64,000 nt of DNA from Cristatella mucedo (taxonomy: Eukaryota; Bryozoa; Phylactolaemata; Cristatellidae): NCBI GenBank assembly GCA_009760855.2, contig WPIO01000094.1, positions 62,001-126,000 of the forward strand, given 5' to 3'. Under the pieces are notes generated by a model. The model saw only the letters and a program-made list of their open reading frames with translations. It was not told the DNA's origin and ran no database searches. Below are positions 22,400-34,308 of the stretch, piece after piece (the stretch's first letter is position 1; every line of letters starts with the position of its first letter). A program made the translations under genes and the position numbers.

Positions 22400-22690
22400 T
22401 AAAAATAATAATACATTGATAAAGCGCCCTCAGAGAACTCAATCTCTTTCTAGGTGCTTTACATTTGATGTAAAGGGAAATGCAATTAAATGTTGAGTAA
22501 TATCATACTTGATAAACAACACGAATAACAGGGTTAGGGGCGACATCCACACGGTCAGCATGAAAATGTGGTTAGTGGTGACATGCACAGTGCCAGCACC
22601 CATAAGCACATGAAGGACGAATCGCAGGGACCCACTAATACTGACCTATATAGGTGCGTTTTAAAGTTCTTTTTAAATGTGGTCAATTCA
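22400..22690 (-). mobile_element. LINE-1fam 3' end
   Basis: AATAATAATACATTGATAAAG, CTTTCTAGGTGCTTTACATT, then 3' UTR, truncated after AATGTGGTCAA. Confidence 0.85.
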
Positions 22691-22964
22691 TCATCTATAT
22701 TTAGCCCTTATAATAAATCAAAAAAGAAAATTAATTTTCGTGGTAGTTATCTGGCTGACACATCTAAAAAAGCATTTCAATAAGATGCCTCCTTTGGCAG
22801 TTGTGTATGGTAAAGTTATGAATAGCAGTCATTCTCCTGATATCATAGGCGTAGCCATTTTAAAATAGCCATTATTTATATTAGTTACTTTTTTGTTTAA
22901 CGCACAGGTTCAAACACAAAACTGTGCTGACAAGTGGGTCTTAAATTTAATAGTAATCACTATT

Positions 22965-23458
22965 ACTTCAGTTAGGCTTGTCGTCGTGAGCGTCACAGTT
23001 GCCACATCACACCATTTGTCACGGACTGCATTGGCTTCCAATCAAGAAAGGCATCGCCTTTGAAGTTTAGTCACTCACTTTTCAGTCTCTTCATTCTTGG
23101 ACACTAGCCTAACTATCAGATCTGCTTTCCCACGAGGCATGGCATCGTATCACCAATTTTTGGAATCTAACAGTTTACCCATACCCCATAGACATCTCAA
23201 ATCATTTGGAGATCGTGTCTTTTAGTTCTTTTGTTCCCAAACCCTAGAACTCACACTAGACCTGCGTCATGACATCTCATGACTTGATCACATTTAAAAA
23301 GATATAAAAAACGCACCAATTTATGACAGAATTTAGTGGATCCCTTTGACTCGTTCTGTTCATGGTTATGCATGCTGATATTGTGCATGCTGCCACTAAC
23401 TGTATATTGTGCATGCGGCCGAGCTCTCTGAGGGCACTATGTTAAGTGTATTATTACT
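22965..23458 (+). mobile_element. LINE-1fam 3' end, old copy
   Basis: CAGTTAGGCTTGTCGTCGTG through GAGCTCTCTGAGGGCAC and ATTATTACTATTATT. Orthologous within the duplication to 17645-18248. Confidence 0.8.
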
Positions 23459-23479
23459 ATTATTCCTATAAGATTTTTA

Positions 23480-25190
23480 AGTCAGGTCTACAGATTCAGT
23501 TAGGGAAGGTTATAAGCAATAGGAAGAAAGATACAGCATGTACGGAAACATACCAAAGGACAATAAAGCACAATACGACCCTAGATCCTGCCGATGTTGA
23601 AATAAGAATGCTGTGCAAATGAACCTCTACATTTTATAATAAACGGACGGATTAGACTCGTGTACTTTCTTAAATTTGTAGGCTAATTTATAAGCATGAA
23701 ACGACAACTAACGGTTTTGTGTTCTCGACTTCATAACAGTAAAGTTGTGATTGTCCTCTAATGTAAACTGAAAAACGATCCCTCCACGAGGGAATGTTTT
23801 CATTGTGGAGGTCGATGCGGATCCTCGTTGGTACTATGTGTAATGTAGGTTATGGAACAGAATGGAATAACAACGGTGGTAGAATGCGACTTTTCGTGGC
23901 GGCCTCGACAACTGCCCTCCTGTTGTTAGCATAGTCAGTTTACGATCCTAAAATGCCTTCAATTTCGCACTTACAAACCACTTGCTCTTATATTCAATCC
24001 TTGTCAATGCTCTATGCGGTAAGATTTTTAGCGTTTTTGATTAAACTAAAAGGCATTTTCGCCGACTAATGTCAATTGTCGTAACTGGCAAGTTTTTGCA
24101 CCCTATTTGCTTGCCTATCCTCTAGGAAAATGGCCTAAAACATTGCGATTGATTATAAGTATTGGTGCGGTACAGATTAGAAGTTTCATCTGCCGACTCC
24201 AGCAACATTTTAAACAAGTTGGACTAAGACTAACTACAGTAGATAAGGCGTGTCCAGGAAATTGGGTTGGTTTTCCGAGCTTGAAGGATACAGCTGCTGC
24301 TGCAGATACGGCTACCTACCAGGAACACACTAATTCTGGGCATTGACCATGCGATCACAATGTTACGTTCTGCATTTACTATTTCTCTCTTTGGCGGGTT
24401 GTTAATTCTGCCGGTCTACTAACCTTGCTTTTTCTTGAAGCTGAACTCTTGATCAGTTTGTTGCTTCTGAAGTTGTTCTTTCTGCTTGGAAAAATGTTGG
24501 GCAGCCTCTCGGTTTTTATTTTTACGCCTCAGACCATCTTTTTCTCTTGTTTCGAGTTGTTCTAAAGTAAAGCAATGCGATGAATACATAACCCTTTAAC
24601 AAACGTATCGCAAAATGATTTTATCATTGCATTGGAACCAACTATTCTTCTGAAAATATGTGGTAACGAAAAACCGTCGACCAAGTTAATCTGCAGTGTA
24701 AGGAAGGCTAATGATGGTATTTTCGCTGAAGGTTGCCATAGATACTGAGCTAGTGGAGAAAAGATTGCCGTGACCAAAAATTGCAACTACTGAAAGCAAG
24801 GTGTATTAATGATATATTTAGGATACAAACGTTTACTTCTTTTAATAAATTTTACACGACACATGAAGACACAAAATAGTGCAGAATATCATCCTTAACT
24901 GTTAAGGGAGCAGTGTCAATCTTAGTTTTAGCAGTTTGCCTGATTTATGTAACAGCTGAATCATGCTAATTCCAATAAACCAAAAAGGAGCTCAAGGATG
25001 GTCGTCATAACTTCCTGCTTATCGCCCGACATTTACAGAAATTAGGTGCTCTTTTCCAAGTCTTTATCGAAAAGGTCTGCATCAGCCCACTCTTTCGGGA
25101 AAGCCGAACGGCCTCCTTAACCAGCACTAACACAGGTTTTATGCATCATGCTCACATCGATCCTTTTCACTAAGTGAAAGAAATTTAATA
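23480..25190. repeat. Coil-exon array, unit A
   Basis: Intron-exon-intron unit around coil exon A. Anchors shared with units B, C and D include AATGTAGGTTATGGAACAGA (23843, 43214) and CTAATGTCAATTGTCGTAA (24065, 25410). It directly precedes unit B with an exon-to-exon spacing of 1348 bp, so A and B form a head-to-tail tandem duplication. Confidence 0.8.
24424..24561 (-). CDS. TRIM locus, coiled-coil exon A
   Basis: Acceptor TTTACTTTAG and donor CAAG/GTTAGT bound 138 bases, phase 1 at both ends (46 codons). Product: QLETREKDGLRRKNKNREA, then AQHFSKQKEQLQKQQTDQEF and SFKKKQ, a charged amphipathic helix that would lengthen the TRIM coiled coil. It is about 87 percent identical to exon B at the base level. 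Most of the roughly 18 differences (my count) change the amino acid, yet no stop or frameshift has arisen and both splice sites remain. The direct upstream partner on the transcript would be exon B. Confidence 0.7.
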
Positions 25191-25771
25191 GATACTACAG
25201 AATGAAATAGCAACTGTTGTAGAATGCAATTTCGCTTGACGATTCTGAGCCACTGCAGTCAACTGCACTTAGCCTACTCGGATTGCGATCCTGTAATGGC
25301 TTCAATTTTGCACTTTTGAACCACTGGCTGCAATATTCAACACTCGGCAGTGCCCTAACCTGAACGTATTTAGAGGTTTTAATGTAGCTAAAAGATATTA
25401 TAGCAGACTAATGTCAATTGTGATAAATGGCAAGTCTGTGCGTTTTTTTTAGTTGCGAATTGTCTAGGCCAATTTCTTGAAATGTTACAACATTGTGATG
25501 CGTTAAAATTTAGTGCAAAGCAAATTATTAGTTTCATCTGCCGATTTCAGCTGAATTTTAGGCCAATGAAACTTTGACTAATTAGAGTACCCAAGGCGTA
25601 TCCAGCCAACTGGGGTAATTTTCTGAGCTAAAATGTTGCAGCTGCTGCTGCAGATACGGCTACCTACCAGGTACACACTAATTCTGGGCATTGACCATGC
25701 GATCACAATGTTACGTTCTGCATTTACTATTTCTCTCTTTGGCGGGTTGTTAATGCTGCCGGTCTACTAAC

Positions 25772-25909
25772 TTTGCTTTTTCCTGAAGCTGACCTCTTGA
25801 TCCGTTTGTTGCTTCTGATGTTGGTCCTTCTGCTTGGACAGATGTTGTGCAGCCTCTCGGTTTTCATTTTCACCCTTCAGAACATCGTTTTCTCTTGTGT
25901 CAAGTTGTT
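25772..25909 (-). CDS. TRIM locus, coiled-coil exon B
   Basis: 46 codons, phase 1 at both ends, acceptor TTTACTTTAG. The donor context is CAAA/GTTAGT, where the last exon base is A instead of the G seen in exons A and C; this changes the junction residue but not the frame. Product: QLDTRENDVLKGENENREA, AQHLSKQKDQHQKQQTDQEV, SFRKKQ. It is closer to exon C than to A in its second half. Confidence 0.65.
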
Positions 25910-26679
25910 CTAAAGTAAAGCAATGTGAAAAATACGCTATCCTTTAACAAATGTATGGCCAATTTATTTTATCGTTGCAATGAAACTAACTATTCTGCTG
26001 AAAATAGGGGGCACAGGAAAACAGTCGTCCAAGTTCAGCAGAAGTGTAAGGAAAGCTTATGAGTGTATGTTTAATGAAGGTAGCGGTAGATACTGAGCTA
26101 ATGGAGAAAGACTGGCCATTACCGAAAATTGTAACTAATGCAAGCTTGGCATAATAATCATATATTTAGGACACAAGCATTCACCATTAATAAAAGTTTT
26201 TATGACGTGTGAATAGAGAAAACAGTGCATAATATCTCAGATAGCTGTTAAGAGAGCAGCCTCAGCCCTGTTTTTAGCAAGTTGCCTAATTTATGAAGCA
26301 GCTGAATCACGCTGATTTGAATAAACTTAGTTGGAATTCCAAAGTAGACGCTATACCTTTCTGCCTATTGCCAGACGCTTAATGAAATCAGGTGATCGTT
26401 TCTAAATCTTTTTTTTTATAAAGTTGTGCATCCGCCCAGTATTTTGGGGCCGCTGCACAACGTCCTTAACCAGCACTAACAAAGGTTTTTAAATCACACT
26501 CATATTGATCGTTTGCATAATGTGAAAGTACTTCAACAGGCTCAGGCACTTTTTAAATAAAGGGATTCATAGATTCATATGATTCATGCATTTAAAACTT
26601 CTTACGGACTCCAAATTCGAAAGAAATTTAAGCTATCAGCCAGTGTTTAAGCTGTAGCCGAGACGATTTATTTCCCTAA
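25910..26679. other. Intron within unit B
   Basis: Diverged copy of 24562-25190 and 33021-33880. No repeat or exon beyond the unit itself. Confidence 0.5.
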
Positions 26680-27152
26680 GTAGAGAGTGAATTTTTTCAC
26701 TCACTTGTAGTGCCCTTCGTACTTTGGCCCCGGCCTATAAATCATATCTACTATCGCATAAGCAACCGCACCACTCGCTTTTTTGCAATCTGATTGACTA
26801 CCTCTACCTCGGACAAACATAAAATATTTTGGAAATCGTGTCTTTAGTTCGTGTTCTTACAACCTAAAACTCACTTCCGATTTGCTTCACGACTTCAGCT
26901 GACTTGACCACACTTACAAAAAAACGAAAACAAATTTTCATCACAGAATTTAGGTGGTCCCTGTGACTTAATGCTTACGTAACTATGCTCGATGACACTT
27001 TGCATGTCACCACTAATCATATTACTCTTGTTCCTTCTTTAGCGTGCTGTCACTGAGCATTCGATAGGGCTTCCTTTGTAGCAAACCTAAAGCGCCTAGA
27101 AATAGAGAGAGTTCCCTGAAGACGCTTGAACACGTGTATTATTATTATTATC
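26680..27152 (+). mobile_element. LINE-1fam 3' end, shared by units B and C
   Basis: Degraded coding end, CTAAAGCGCCTAGAAATAG and ATTATTATTATTATC tail. The paralogous insertion is at 33880-34308, so the LINE predates the B/C duplication. Confidence 0.8.
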
Positions 27153-27223
27153 ATTTTATTGATTTTCTCGGTAGTTATCTGGCTAATAAAGTTCTGTCTA
27201 ATGGATAAGATCCCGATCCGATT

Positions 27224-27395
27224 GGTGAGCCGTGATGGCATACTAGGTAAGGCGATCCCCTTGTATGGCTTCGGTCCCGAGTTCATGGTTCGAATTCGGC
27301 AGGGGGTAATCCTTGATCTCAGCTGCAAGCAGTGGTGATAACCGTAAAACCCATTCTGTAGCTATGCAAAAGTGGCTCTGAAAGCAGCTAGCATT
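27224..27395 (+). mobile_element. SINE-2 (tRNA-derived)
   Basis: GTGAGCCGTGATGGCATACT (A-box region), ATGGTTCGAATTCGG (B box), GCAAGCAGTGGTGATA and a short AT-rich tail TTTATTTATTT. The paralogous copy in unit C is at 34384. Confidence 0.8.
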
Positions 27396-27984
27396 TATTT
27401 ATTTAATATCTCTATCTTGGGCAGTTTGGCATAGCACCGCTTACAGACAAGTTACTATCCCTGATCTCATCTTTGTCATTGTTTAAAAGATTATTTTTTT
27501 ATGGGCCACTACATGACCTCGAATAACTTCTTTACATACAAAACATAGCTGGAGACGATTGAACGGAATTTATCTATTGCTACTACTATGGACGGCGAGA
27601 AAGCGAGTCGAGTCGGAACGACGTAGTTTCTGTGATGGAATGGATTTTATTTTGAAAGACGTACAGGTACTGCAGACCATGGTAGTTAACATGAATAGCT
27701 ACCTGGAAGCACGGCTTATCTATAAACTACTAAAATCGTCCCATGGCCGGCATATTTAGACATAGGCGTATCCTTTCGTTTGCTCGTTTGCGAAAATAAC
27801 AAAGCTAGCTAGCATCATCTATTTTTTAATGGAGGCAATTGCACACATGAGCAGGCATATGCTATTAAGATTTTTTTTCAATTTTGTGAATCTTCTGTCG
27901 TCGGTGGTCCAATAATGAAAATTGGAGCTCTATTACAGTACGAGAAAAATTCAATCGGAGCCGTAGTACGTAGACAGGCTTTAG
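27396..27984. other. Intron of unit B; paralogous to 34551-35087
   Basis: The match includes CATATTTAGACATAGGCGTA and AAATAACAAAGCTA. The plus-strand frame at 27559-27759 is not conserved in unit C. Confidence 0.6.
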
Positions 27985-28105
27985 GTTAAGAGTGTGTTCG
28001 GATCCCGTGTAGGGTGATCCTTTGTCGCCATTGCAAGTGGTGGTGATAGCCGTTAAGGCTTTTCTGTCGCTGTACACGAGAGGCTGGTAAATCAGCTAGT
28101 AACTC
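27985..28105 (+). mobile_element. SINE-2, 5'-truncated
   Basis: Starts inside the B-box region (GTTCGGATCC), then GTGATCCTTTGTCGCCATTG and CTGTCGCTGTACACGAGAGG. Only the 3' two thirds remain. Confidence 0.7.
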
Positions 28106-28109
28106 TTTC

Positions 28110-29535
28110 AAGTCTCATCAATGGACTGACTGACGCCTACGCATCTCCTTACTACTCAGGCCTAGCCATCATGGGTTTATTAGCACTGCTAGATTCGCCC
28201 GATCTTTCGGAAGCTTTTGATACAATCGACCGCCAAGTTCTTCCTCGGGGCATCTCATCTCGCCTGGCATTACTGGCACGGCATTGCAATCGTTTAGATG
28301 CTACGTCACTGAGACACTGCTTAGTATTAATGCGGTTGGAAAATATCGTTCAGGGACCACTGAATTATTGCATACAGCAGGGATTTTCGCTTGGTCCTGT
28401 TCTGTAAACGTTTTATACTCTCCCTCTTGCCAATCTCCCTCAACACTATGTGGACTTTTAACCTCTATGCGGATAAAACTCAGCTGTACCTCAAGTCTTA
28501 CCCCCTTTAGCCTTTCAGCACGTCAAATCCTATCCACTTCCTTGCTGCATGTATTGATGACTACCCCAATGGATTACAGCTAACTTGTTATATTGAACGA
28601 TGAGTAAACCAACTTACTATTTATAGGCAAACCCAGTGTGATTCAGAAATTGGAAAAGCTAGCTCTCAAAATCGGCTCCACCGGGATATTTCTTGTTGAA
28701 CCAGAACGAAACCTAACTACAATCTTTCAAAGTGACCTTTCGTTAGATGACGGCATCAGCACCACAGTCAAGTCGGATTACCTTAAAATGGATAGGGTTG
28801 CTAAAATTCGTGTTTGTTTACTTAGGGATCATACCACATCTGAATTGGCCCATACATTGGCGACATCCTGTTTCGACTTCAGTAAGTCACTGTTTGCAGG
28901 TCCATCAGCCTGCTCCACTCAGGTGCATATGGCTAAAGCGAATATCGTCACCAAGGATTGACTGTCTTGAGCTTATCAGCTACCACATCCCACCACTCAT
29001 CGGCCACCTGAACTTTTCCGTGTCAAGCAATAGACTTTACATCACCCACCACGGGATTTGAACCCACAAACTCGGACCGAGGTCGTGAAACGCAACAGCG
29101 TTGCCTAGTGAGCCATCATGGTTAAGTCTGACTGTTTATTGATGTTTTATATAAATCCTAAATCCTTCGGAGACCCTGGCGTTGGTTCATATGCTACCTA
29201 AGCGTGGAACCAATTCCCGACCTGCCTCACGACATCATCCTGACTTGACCAAGTTTAAGTAGAAAATAAAAACGCATCTATTTACGGCAGCATTTGGTGG
29301 GTCCCCGTGATTCGTTCTATATAGACTTATGGGTAGTAATCCTGTGCATGCAGCCACCAACCATACCTGCATGCTGAGCCTTTCCATGTCACAACTAACC
29401 AGGTTATTCTTGTTGTTTATTGAGCAAGCTACCTCTAACCGTTCAATCGTGCTTCTTTTGCACAAAATGTGAAGCGCCTAGAAAGAGATTGTGTTGTCTG
29501 ACAACGACATAGAAAATGGATTAATAATATTATCA
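28110..29535 (+). mobile_element. LINE-1fam copy in unit B, with a SINE-2 fragment inside
   Basis: RT palm (LSEAFDTIDRQVL), catalytic box mutated to YADK (near 28480), thumb (KLALKIGSTGIFLVEPERNL) and 3' UTR with the tail TTAATAATATTATC. Multiple frameshifts. The paralogue in unit C (36060-39140) carries the same YADK change and the same SINE-2 fragment, so both were present before duplication. Confidence 0.85.
29045..29122 (-). mobile_element. SINE-2 fragment (tRNA-like part)
   Basis: Reverse strand reads a GGTTCAAATCCCGTGG-type B box and CACTAGGCAACG with CCATGATGGCTC at its start. It sits inside the LINE coding end; the same insertion is at 38663-38740. Confidence 0.75.
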
Positions 29536-29884
29536 CTATACCACTATTGTTTGTCAAGCCTGTTCAGTTTGACGGACGTTGATACTCTGACAAACCACAG
29601 CCTGCTGTTGAAAGGCAAGTAGCTACCTCTAACAACTGTTGCTGACATAATTACCTTCCGGTTAGCACAGCCCATTCCTGTGATTTGAAAATCGCCGTAC
29701 GAGTTTTGTACTGAAAGCAAGTTTGATCAGTAAATTCTACCATAAGCCCTAATCATAAAGCACACTTGCATAACTTTAAGGAAATAGCAATGTCGAGCTC
29801 AGCAATGTTATTAGGAATTGATCGATCTTCTTACGGAGCAGTCAGCCAGACATATCGTCATAAACAGGAATGTTGTTTTGTAAT

Positions 29885-30250
29885 AATAATATTAATAAAA
29901 ATAATGCACTTGATAAAGCGCCCTCAGAGAACTCCATCTCTTTCTAGGCACTTTACCGTTGCTGCAAAGGCAAATGCAATTGAATGGTGAGTAATGTCAT
30001 GCTTAATAAAAAATAACAAAATAAATAAATAAACAAATCCCAGCTGATTTAACAGCCTCTTTTTGTATAGCGACAGAAGAGCCTTTACGGATATCACCAC
30101 CGCTTGCAGTGGCGATAAAGGATCGCCCACGGCAGGAATCGAACCCACGACCTCGGGACAGAGGTCGTGAAAGGTACCGCCTTACCTAGTGTGCAACAGG
30201 AATAACACGGTTAGGGGGTGACATGAACAGGGTCAGCATACAAATGCGAT
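29885..30250 (-). mobile_element. LINE-1fam 3' end split by a SINE-2
   Basis: TAATAATATTAATAAAAATAATGC tail region, CTTGATAAAGCGCCCTCAG and TTTCTAGGCACTTTACC up to about 30000, resuming at 30200 with GGTTAGGGGGTGACATG. It is absent from unit C, where TAGGGATGTAG runs into TGAATTGCGTG, so it was inserted after duplication. Confidence 0.85.
30035..30197 (-). mobile_element. SINE-2, near full length, nested in the LINE
   Basis: The reverse strand reads CACTAGGTAAGGCGGTACC (A-box end), GGTCGTGGGTTCGATTCC (B box), TGGCGATAAAGGATC region and CTGTTAAATCAGCTGGG, with an (ATTT)n tail. It is the best-preserved member and a good reference for the family. Confidence 0.85.
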
Positions 30251-31154
30251 TAGTGAATTGTTGCACTAAATTAATGGTTATACTTGCAATTGAGCCTGGT
30301 TACACTAATAACTCTGTAATAAAATGCAGCAGCACTCAAACTACCGAAATCATTAGAGTGAACCGAGAGTAACTCCTATAGGTATCTAACTAAGATAAAA
30401 TTAAAGAATAATAGAAATTTGCCTCATCAAAAAGAGTATTATTGCTGCATGGTTGATAAAATTTCTTATAGGCTACATGTCGCGAAAAACCTTAAATCGA
30501 ATTATGTTCCATTCAAAATCTCTCGACTTTGCATGAGCACACTTTTTAGAAAGTTTCCTGTAATCTAGAATAAAAATCAAGCTTTCTGTATAAGATTGTA
30601 CTAGATTTTTATCCCATTGGAATTTTTAGAACTTTATTTTGCACTTTGGGGTGTAATGCTAAAGCTTGTGATGGGTTAAGTTATATTTTTTCTGATAAGC
30701 ATAGCCCACTGCAGTCAGCTAGCGACGAAGTCGCTAGTAAATAAAGTCACTTTATTCAATTTGTAGGGTTAAAAAGTGTGACAAATTCAAAATTCTTTCG
30801 GGTGCCGGTTGCTTATTTGGAGTAAGTTGGAACTAGCTTAAGCACCGACGATTAGGCTATTGTAAAGTCACCATTTTACAATCATCACAACTTCGGGCAC
30901 AAGAAGATGTCAAAGGTAAACAAAAAAACGCTAAGCTGTATTAAGGCACAGGCAATGAAACTCTTGACACTTAATTTTGCACAAATATTGGTTACCAATA
31001 TTACACTTACAAAACTAGCTAACCATGACTGCTGAGCTGACTAGAAAAAAAACAACTCTAGACAGAAAAGCTTGAAAGCATTCGCCGCAGTTGCTGGCGA
31101 AACTCACAGCAGCTTTTCCCCAGTAACTGATTTGTAGCCTTTTTAATAGTATTC
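30251..31154. other. Unit B right end, paralogous to 39485-40394
   Basis: Unassigned intronic sequence shared by the two units (GCAGCAGCACT, ATAGGTATCTAA and AAAAGAGT anchors). No exon seen. Confidence 0.5.
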
Positions 31155-32500
31155 AGACATGGGTAGAGTGTCTCTGCTTGTTTTGCTCGATCTTTCGGAA
31201 GCTTTTGACACTATCGATCACAAAGTTCTTCTAGAGGGCCTCTCGTCTCGCCTGGGCATCACTGGCACTGCTCTGCAGTTGTTCAGGTCTTGTCTCAGTG
31301 GGAGACTCCAGAATATTGAAGTTAATGGAAAAATATTATCCGAGGTACCTCTGAAATATGGGGTACCTCAAGGCTCCGTGCTAGGTCCGGTTCTTTACAC
31401 GGTTTACACTCTCCCTCTTGCTGATGTGATTGCCAAGCACAATATAGGCTTAAACTTATGTGCGGATGACCCTCAGTTGTACCTTCGGTTAGATCCCTCC
31501 CAGCCTTCGCACACCAAAATCCTCTCAAATTACTTGCTACATGTATTGATGACATCTGCACGTGGATGGCAGCAAGTTTTCTAAAACTAAACGATGATAA
31601 AACTAACTTACTATTTATGGGCAAACCCAGTGTAATTCAGAAACTGGAAAGGCTGAAACTCAAAAATGGCTCTTCCAGCATGTCTCCAGCTGAATAAGCT
31701 TGAAATCTAGGTGTCATGTTCCAAAGCAACCTCTCGTTAGACGACCATATCAGCTCCACAGTCAAATCTGACTACTTTCAGCTTCATAACATTGCTAAAA
31801 CTCGAGGTTTTTTATATACTAGGATACCGTGTCAAAGTTGGTCCATGCATTCTTGGCATCCCCTCTCGACTTCTGCAACTCACTGCTTACCGGTCTACCA
31901 GCATGTGCAATCAGGCGATTGCAGCTGGTGCAGAACTCTGCAGCTAGGCTTGTCTGTCGTCAGCGTCGCAGTTGCCACATTACACCACTTCACGTCACTA
32001 TTAGGTCACTTCATTCTTTGTCTCCAGCCTATCTTTTAGATTTACACCCCACCAGGCCAAGCATCGTACCACCAGCTTTTGGGAATCTAGCAGTCTACAA
32101 ATACCTTGCACAAACCTCGAATTCTTTGGAGACCCTACATTTCGGTCGTACGCTCTTAAAGCCTGGAACTCCCGTCAGAATATCCCCTGACTTGACCACA
32201 TTTAAAAAGGAACTTAAAACACACCTATTTAGGACAGCATTTAGTGGGTCCCTGTGATTCGTCTTTCACGTGCTTATGGGGGCTGACACTTTGCAAGCTC
32301 ACTAACCACATTTGCATGCTGACCCTGTGCATGTCACCCTTAATCATTTTATTTATTTTGTTTGTTAAGTAAACATGATATTACTCACCATTCAACTGCA
32401 TCTTCACTTCGCAGCAAATTAAAGTGCCGAGAGAGAGATTGGGTTCTCCAAGGGCGCTTCAGCACGTGCATTATTATTATTGTTATTATTATTACCCGTA
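31155..32500 (+). mobile_element. LINE-1fam copy, RT palm to tail
   Basis: MGRVSLLVLLDLSEAFDTID, the KYGVPQGSVLGPVLYTVYTL box (GVPQGS is the RT B motif) and a catalytic box reading CADD (31460-31468). After a frameshift come the thumb and coding end (31829-32257), 3' UTR and ATTATTATTATTGTT tail. The insertion lies exactly between units B and C of the coil array. Not active: 5'-truncated and frameshifted. Confidence 0.9.
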
Positions 32501-32888
32501 CTGAGCCTGACAACAAATTTATGAAGCTAATGCCAATTGTTTTAAAATGCAAGTCTAGGCACCTTTCATACTTGCAAAGCCTCTGCGAAAATGTCTTGAA
32601 ATGTTGCAATATTGTGATTGCATAAAAGTAACGGTGTAAAACAAATTAAAATGTTCATCTGCCGATTTCAGCTGAATTTTAGGCTAATTAAACATTGACT
32701 AATTAGAGTACCCAAGGCGTATCCAGCCAACTGGGGTAATTTTCTGAGCTAAAATGTTGCAGCTGCTGCTGCAGATACGGCTACCTACCAGGTACACACT
32801 AGTTCTGGGCATTGACCATGCGATCACGTTGTATCATTCTGCATTCGCTCCCTCTCTTTTTGGAAAAGTTTTTAGAGCTGCAGGTTAC

Positions 32889-33020
32889 CTTGCTTTTTCC
32901 TGAAGCTGACCTCTTGATCCGTTTGTTGCTTCTCAAGTTGGTCCTTCTGCTTGGACAGATGTTGTGCTCGGTTTTCATTTTCACGCCTCAGAACATCTTT
33001 TTCTCTCGTATCGAGTTGCT
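32889..33020 (-). CDS. TRIM locus, coiled-coil exon C
   Basis: 44 codons, phase 1 at both ends, donor CAAG/GTAACC. Product: QLDTREKDVLRRENENRAQH, LSKQKDQLEKQQTDQEV, SFRKKQ. Compared with A and B it has lost two codons (GAG GCT) without breaking the frame. Its acceptor, CTTAACTTAAG, has a poorer pyrimidine run than TTTACTTTAG in the other copies, so splicing may be weaker. Upstream partner would be the exon at 46726. Confidence 0.6.
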
Positions 33021-33084
33021 CTTAAGTTAAGCAATGCGACAAATGCATAATGCTTTAACAAATGTATCGCAAACTTATTTAATC

Positions 33085-33182
33085 CGGGCAATGCAGCAAA
33101 TGTAAAGCGACTGGAAATAGTTTAAGTTCTCTTAGGGCGCTCTATCAATTATATTATTACTATTTTTATTATTATTATTAAC
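33085..33182 (+). mobile_element. LINE-1fam tail only, private to unit C
   Basis: GCAGCAAATGTAAAGCGACTGG, TTAGGGCGCTCTATC and an ATTATTATT tail. Under 100 bp. Confidence 0.8.
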
Positions 33183-33879
33183 TATTCTGCTGAAAATAGG
33201 TGGCACAGGAAAACAGTCGACTAAGTTCAGCTGAAGTGTAAGGAAATCTGATGATAGTATTTGTACTGACGGTAGCTCGGTTACTGAGCTAATGGAAAAA
33301 AGACTTGCCGTTATCAAAACATGTAACTACTGCTAGATTGGCATTATAATGCTATACTTGGGACACCAGCATTCACCACTTTTAATAAATCTTTGACGCT
33401 GTGTAAAGAGAGAAAACGGTGCAGTATATCATTGATAGCTATTAAGAGAGCAGCATCTGGGTTATTTTTAGCAAGTTACCCTATTTAAGCAACAGCTGAA
33501 TCAAGCTGATTCCAATAAAATTAGTAGGAATTTTAACGGTGGTTGCTATATCTTTCTGCTTAGCACCAGACGTTTGCGGAAATCCGGTGATTTTTCCAAG
33601 TCTTTTTTGAAAAGGCTTGCATCAGCCCAGTATATTGGGGTCGCGTCATAACCTTCTTAACTAGCACTAACATTGGTTTTGAAAAAAAATTCTCACATCG
33701 ATCGTTTGCATATAAAGCGAAAGAACTTCAACAGGCTAGCACACACTTTTAATACAAGGATTCATAGATTCATGCGATCAACGCATTTACAAATTCTTAC
33801 GGACTTCAATTCGAGAGGCGTTTCAATCTATCAGCCAGTGCCTAAGCTGTAGCCGATACGATTTATTTCTCTAACTAGA
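33183..33879. other. Intron within unit C
   Basis: Diverged copy of the corresponding unit A and B introns. Nothing else. Confidence 0.5.
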
Positions 33880-34308
33880 GTCTGTTTGTCATCACTCACT
33901 TTTAGTACTTGTCATTCTTAGCTCCAGCCTACCAATCAGATCCATTTCCTCACAATGCTACCGTGCCGCTCGCTTTTCGGAATTTAATTGTGTAAGTCTA
34001 CCTCGAACAAACATCCAATCACTTGGAAGCCGCGCCTTTAGTTTGCATGCTCCCACAGCTTGAATCTCACTTCTGATAAAGTACAAACTCACATTTTCAT
34101 CACTGCATTTGGTGGGTCGCTGAGACTCAATTTTTGCGTGATTATGCCCGATGACCCTTTGCATGTCCCCCTAACCATATTGTTCCTTTTCTTTGTTGAG
34201 CATGCTATCACTAAGCATTCGATAGGGCTTTCTTTGCAGCAAACCTAAAGTGCCTAGAAGAAGAGAGAGGTCTCTGAAGACGCTTTATCGAGTGTATTCT
34301 TATTTATT
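33880..34308 (+). mobile_element. LINE-1fam 3' end, shared with unit B
   Basis: Paralogue of 26680-27152; AAGTGCCTAGAAGAAGAG hairpin region. Confidence 0.75.

Larger units (their letters stand above)
22105..23458. repeat. Segmental duplicate of 15930-18250
   Basis: See the entry at 15930. This copy lacks the LINE at 16168 and has its own minus-strand LINE at 22400. Confidence 0.75.
25190..31150. repeat. Coil-exon array, unit B
   Basis: Unit B carries exon B at its left end. Its long right part is paralogous to unit C throughout: 26.6-27.15/33.8-34.3 (LINE), 27.2-27.4/34.4-34.55 (SINE-2), 27.55-28.0/34.7-35.08 (CATGGTA..AACATGAA.. block), 28.1-29.5/36.06-39.14 (LINE) and 29.55-31.15/39.14-40.39. 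Confidence 0.8.
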
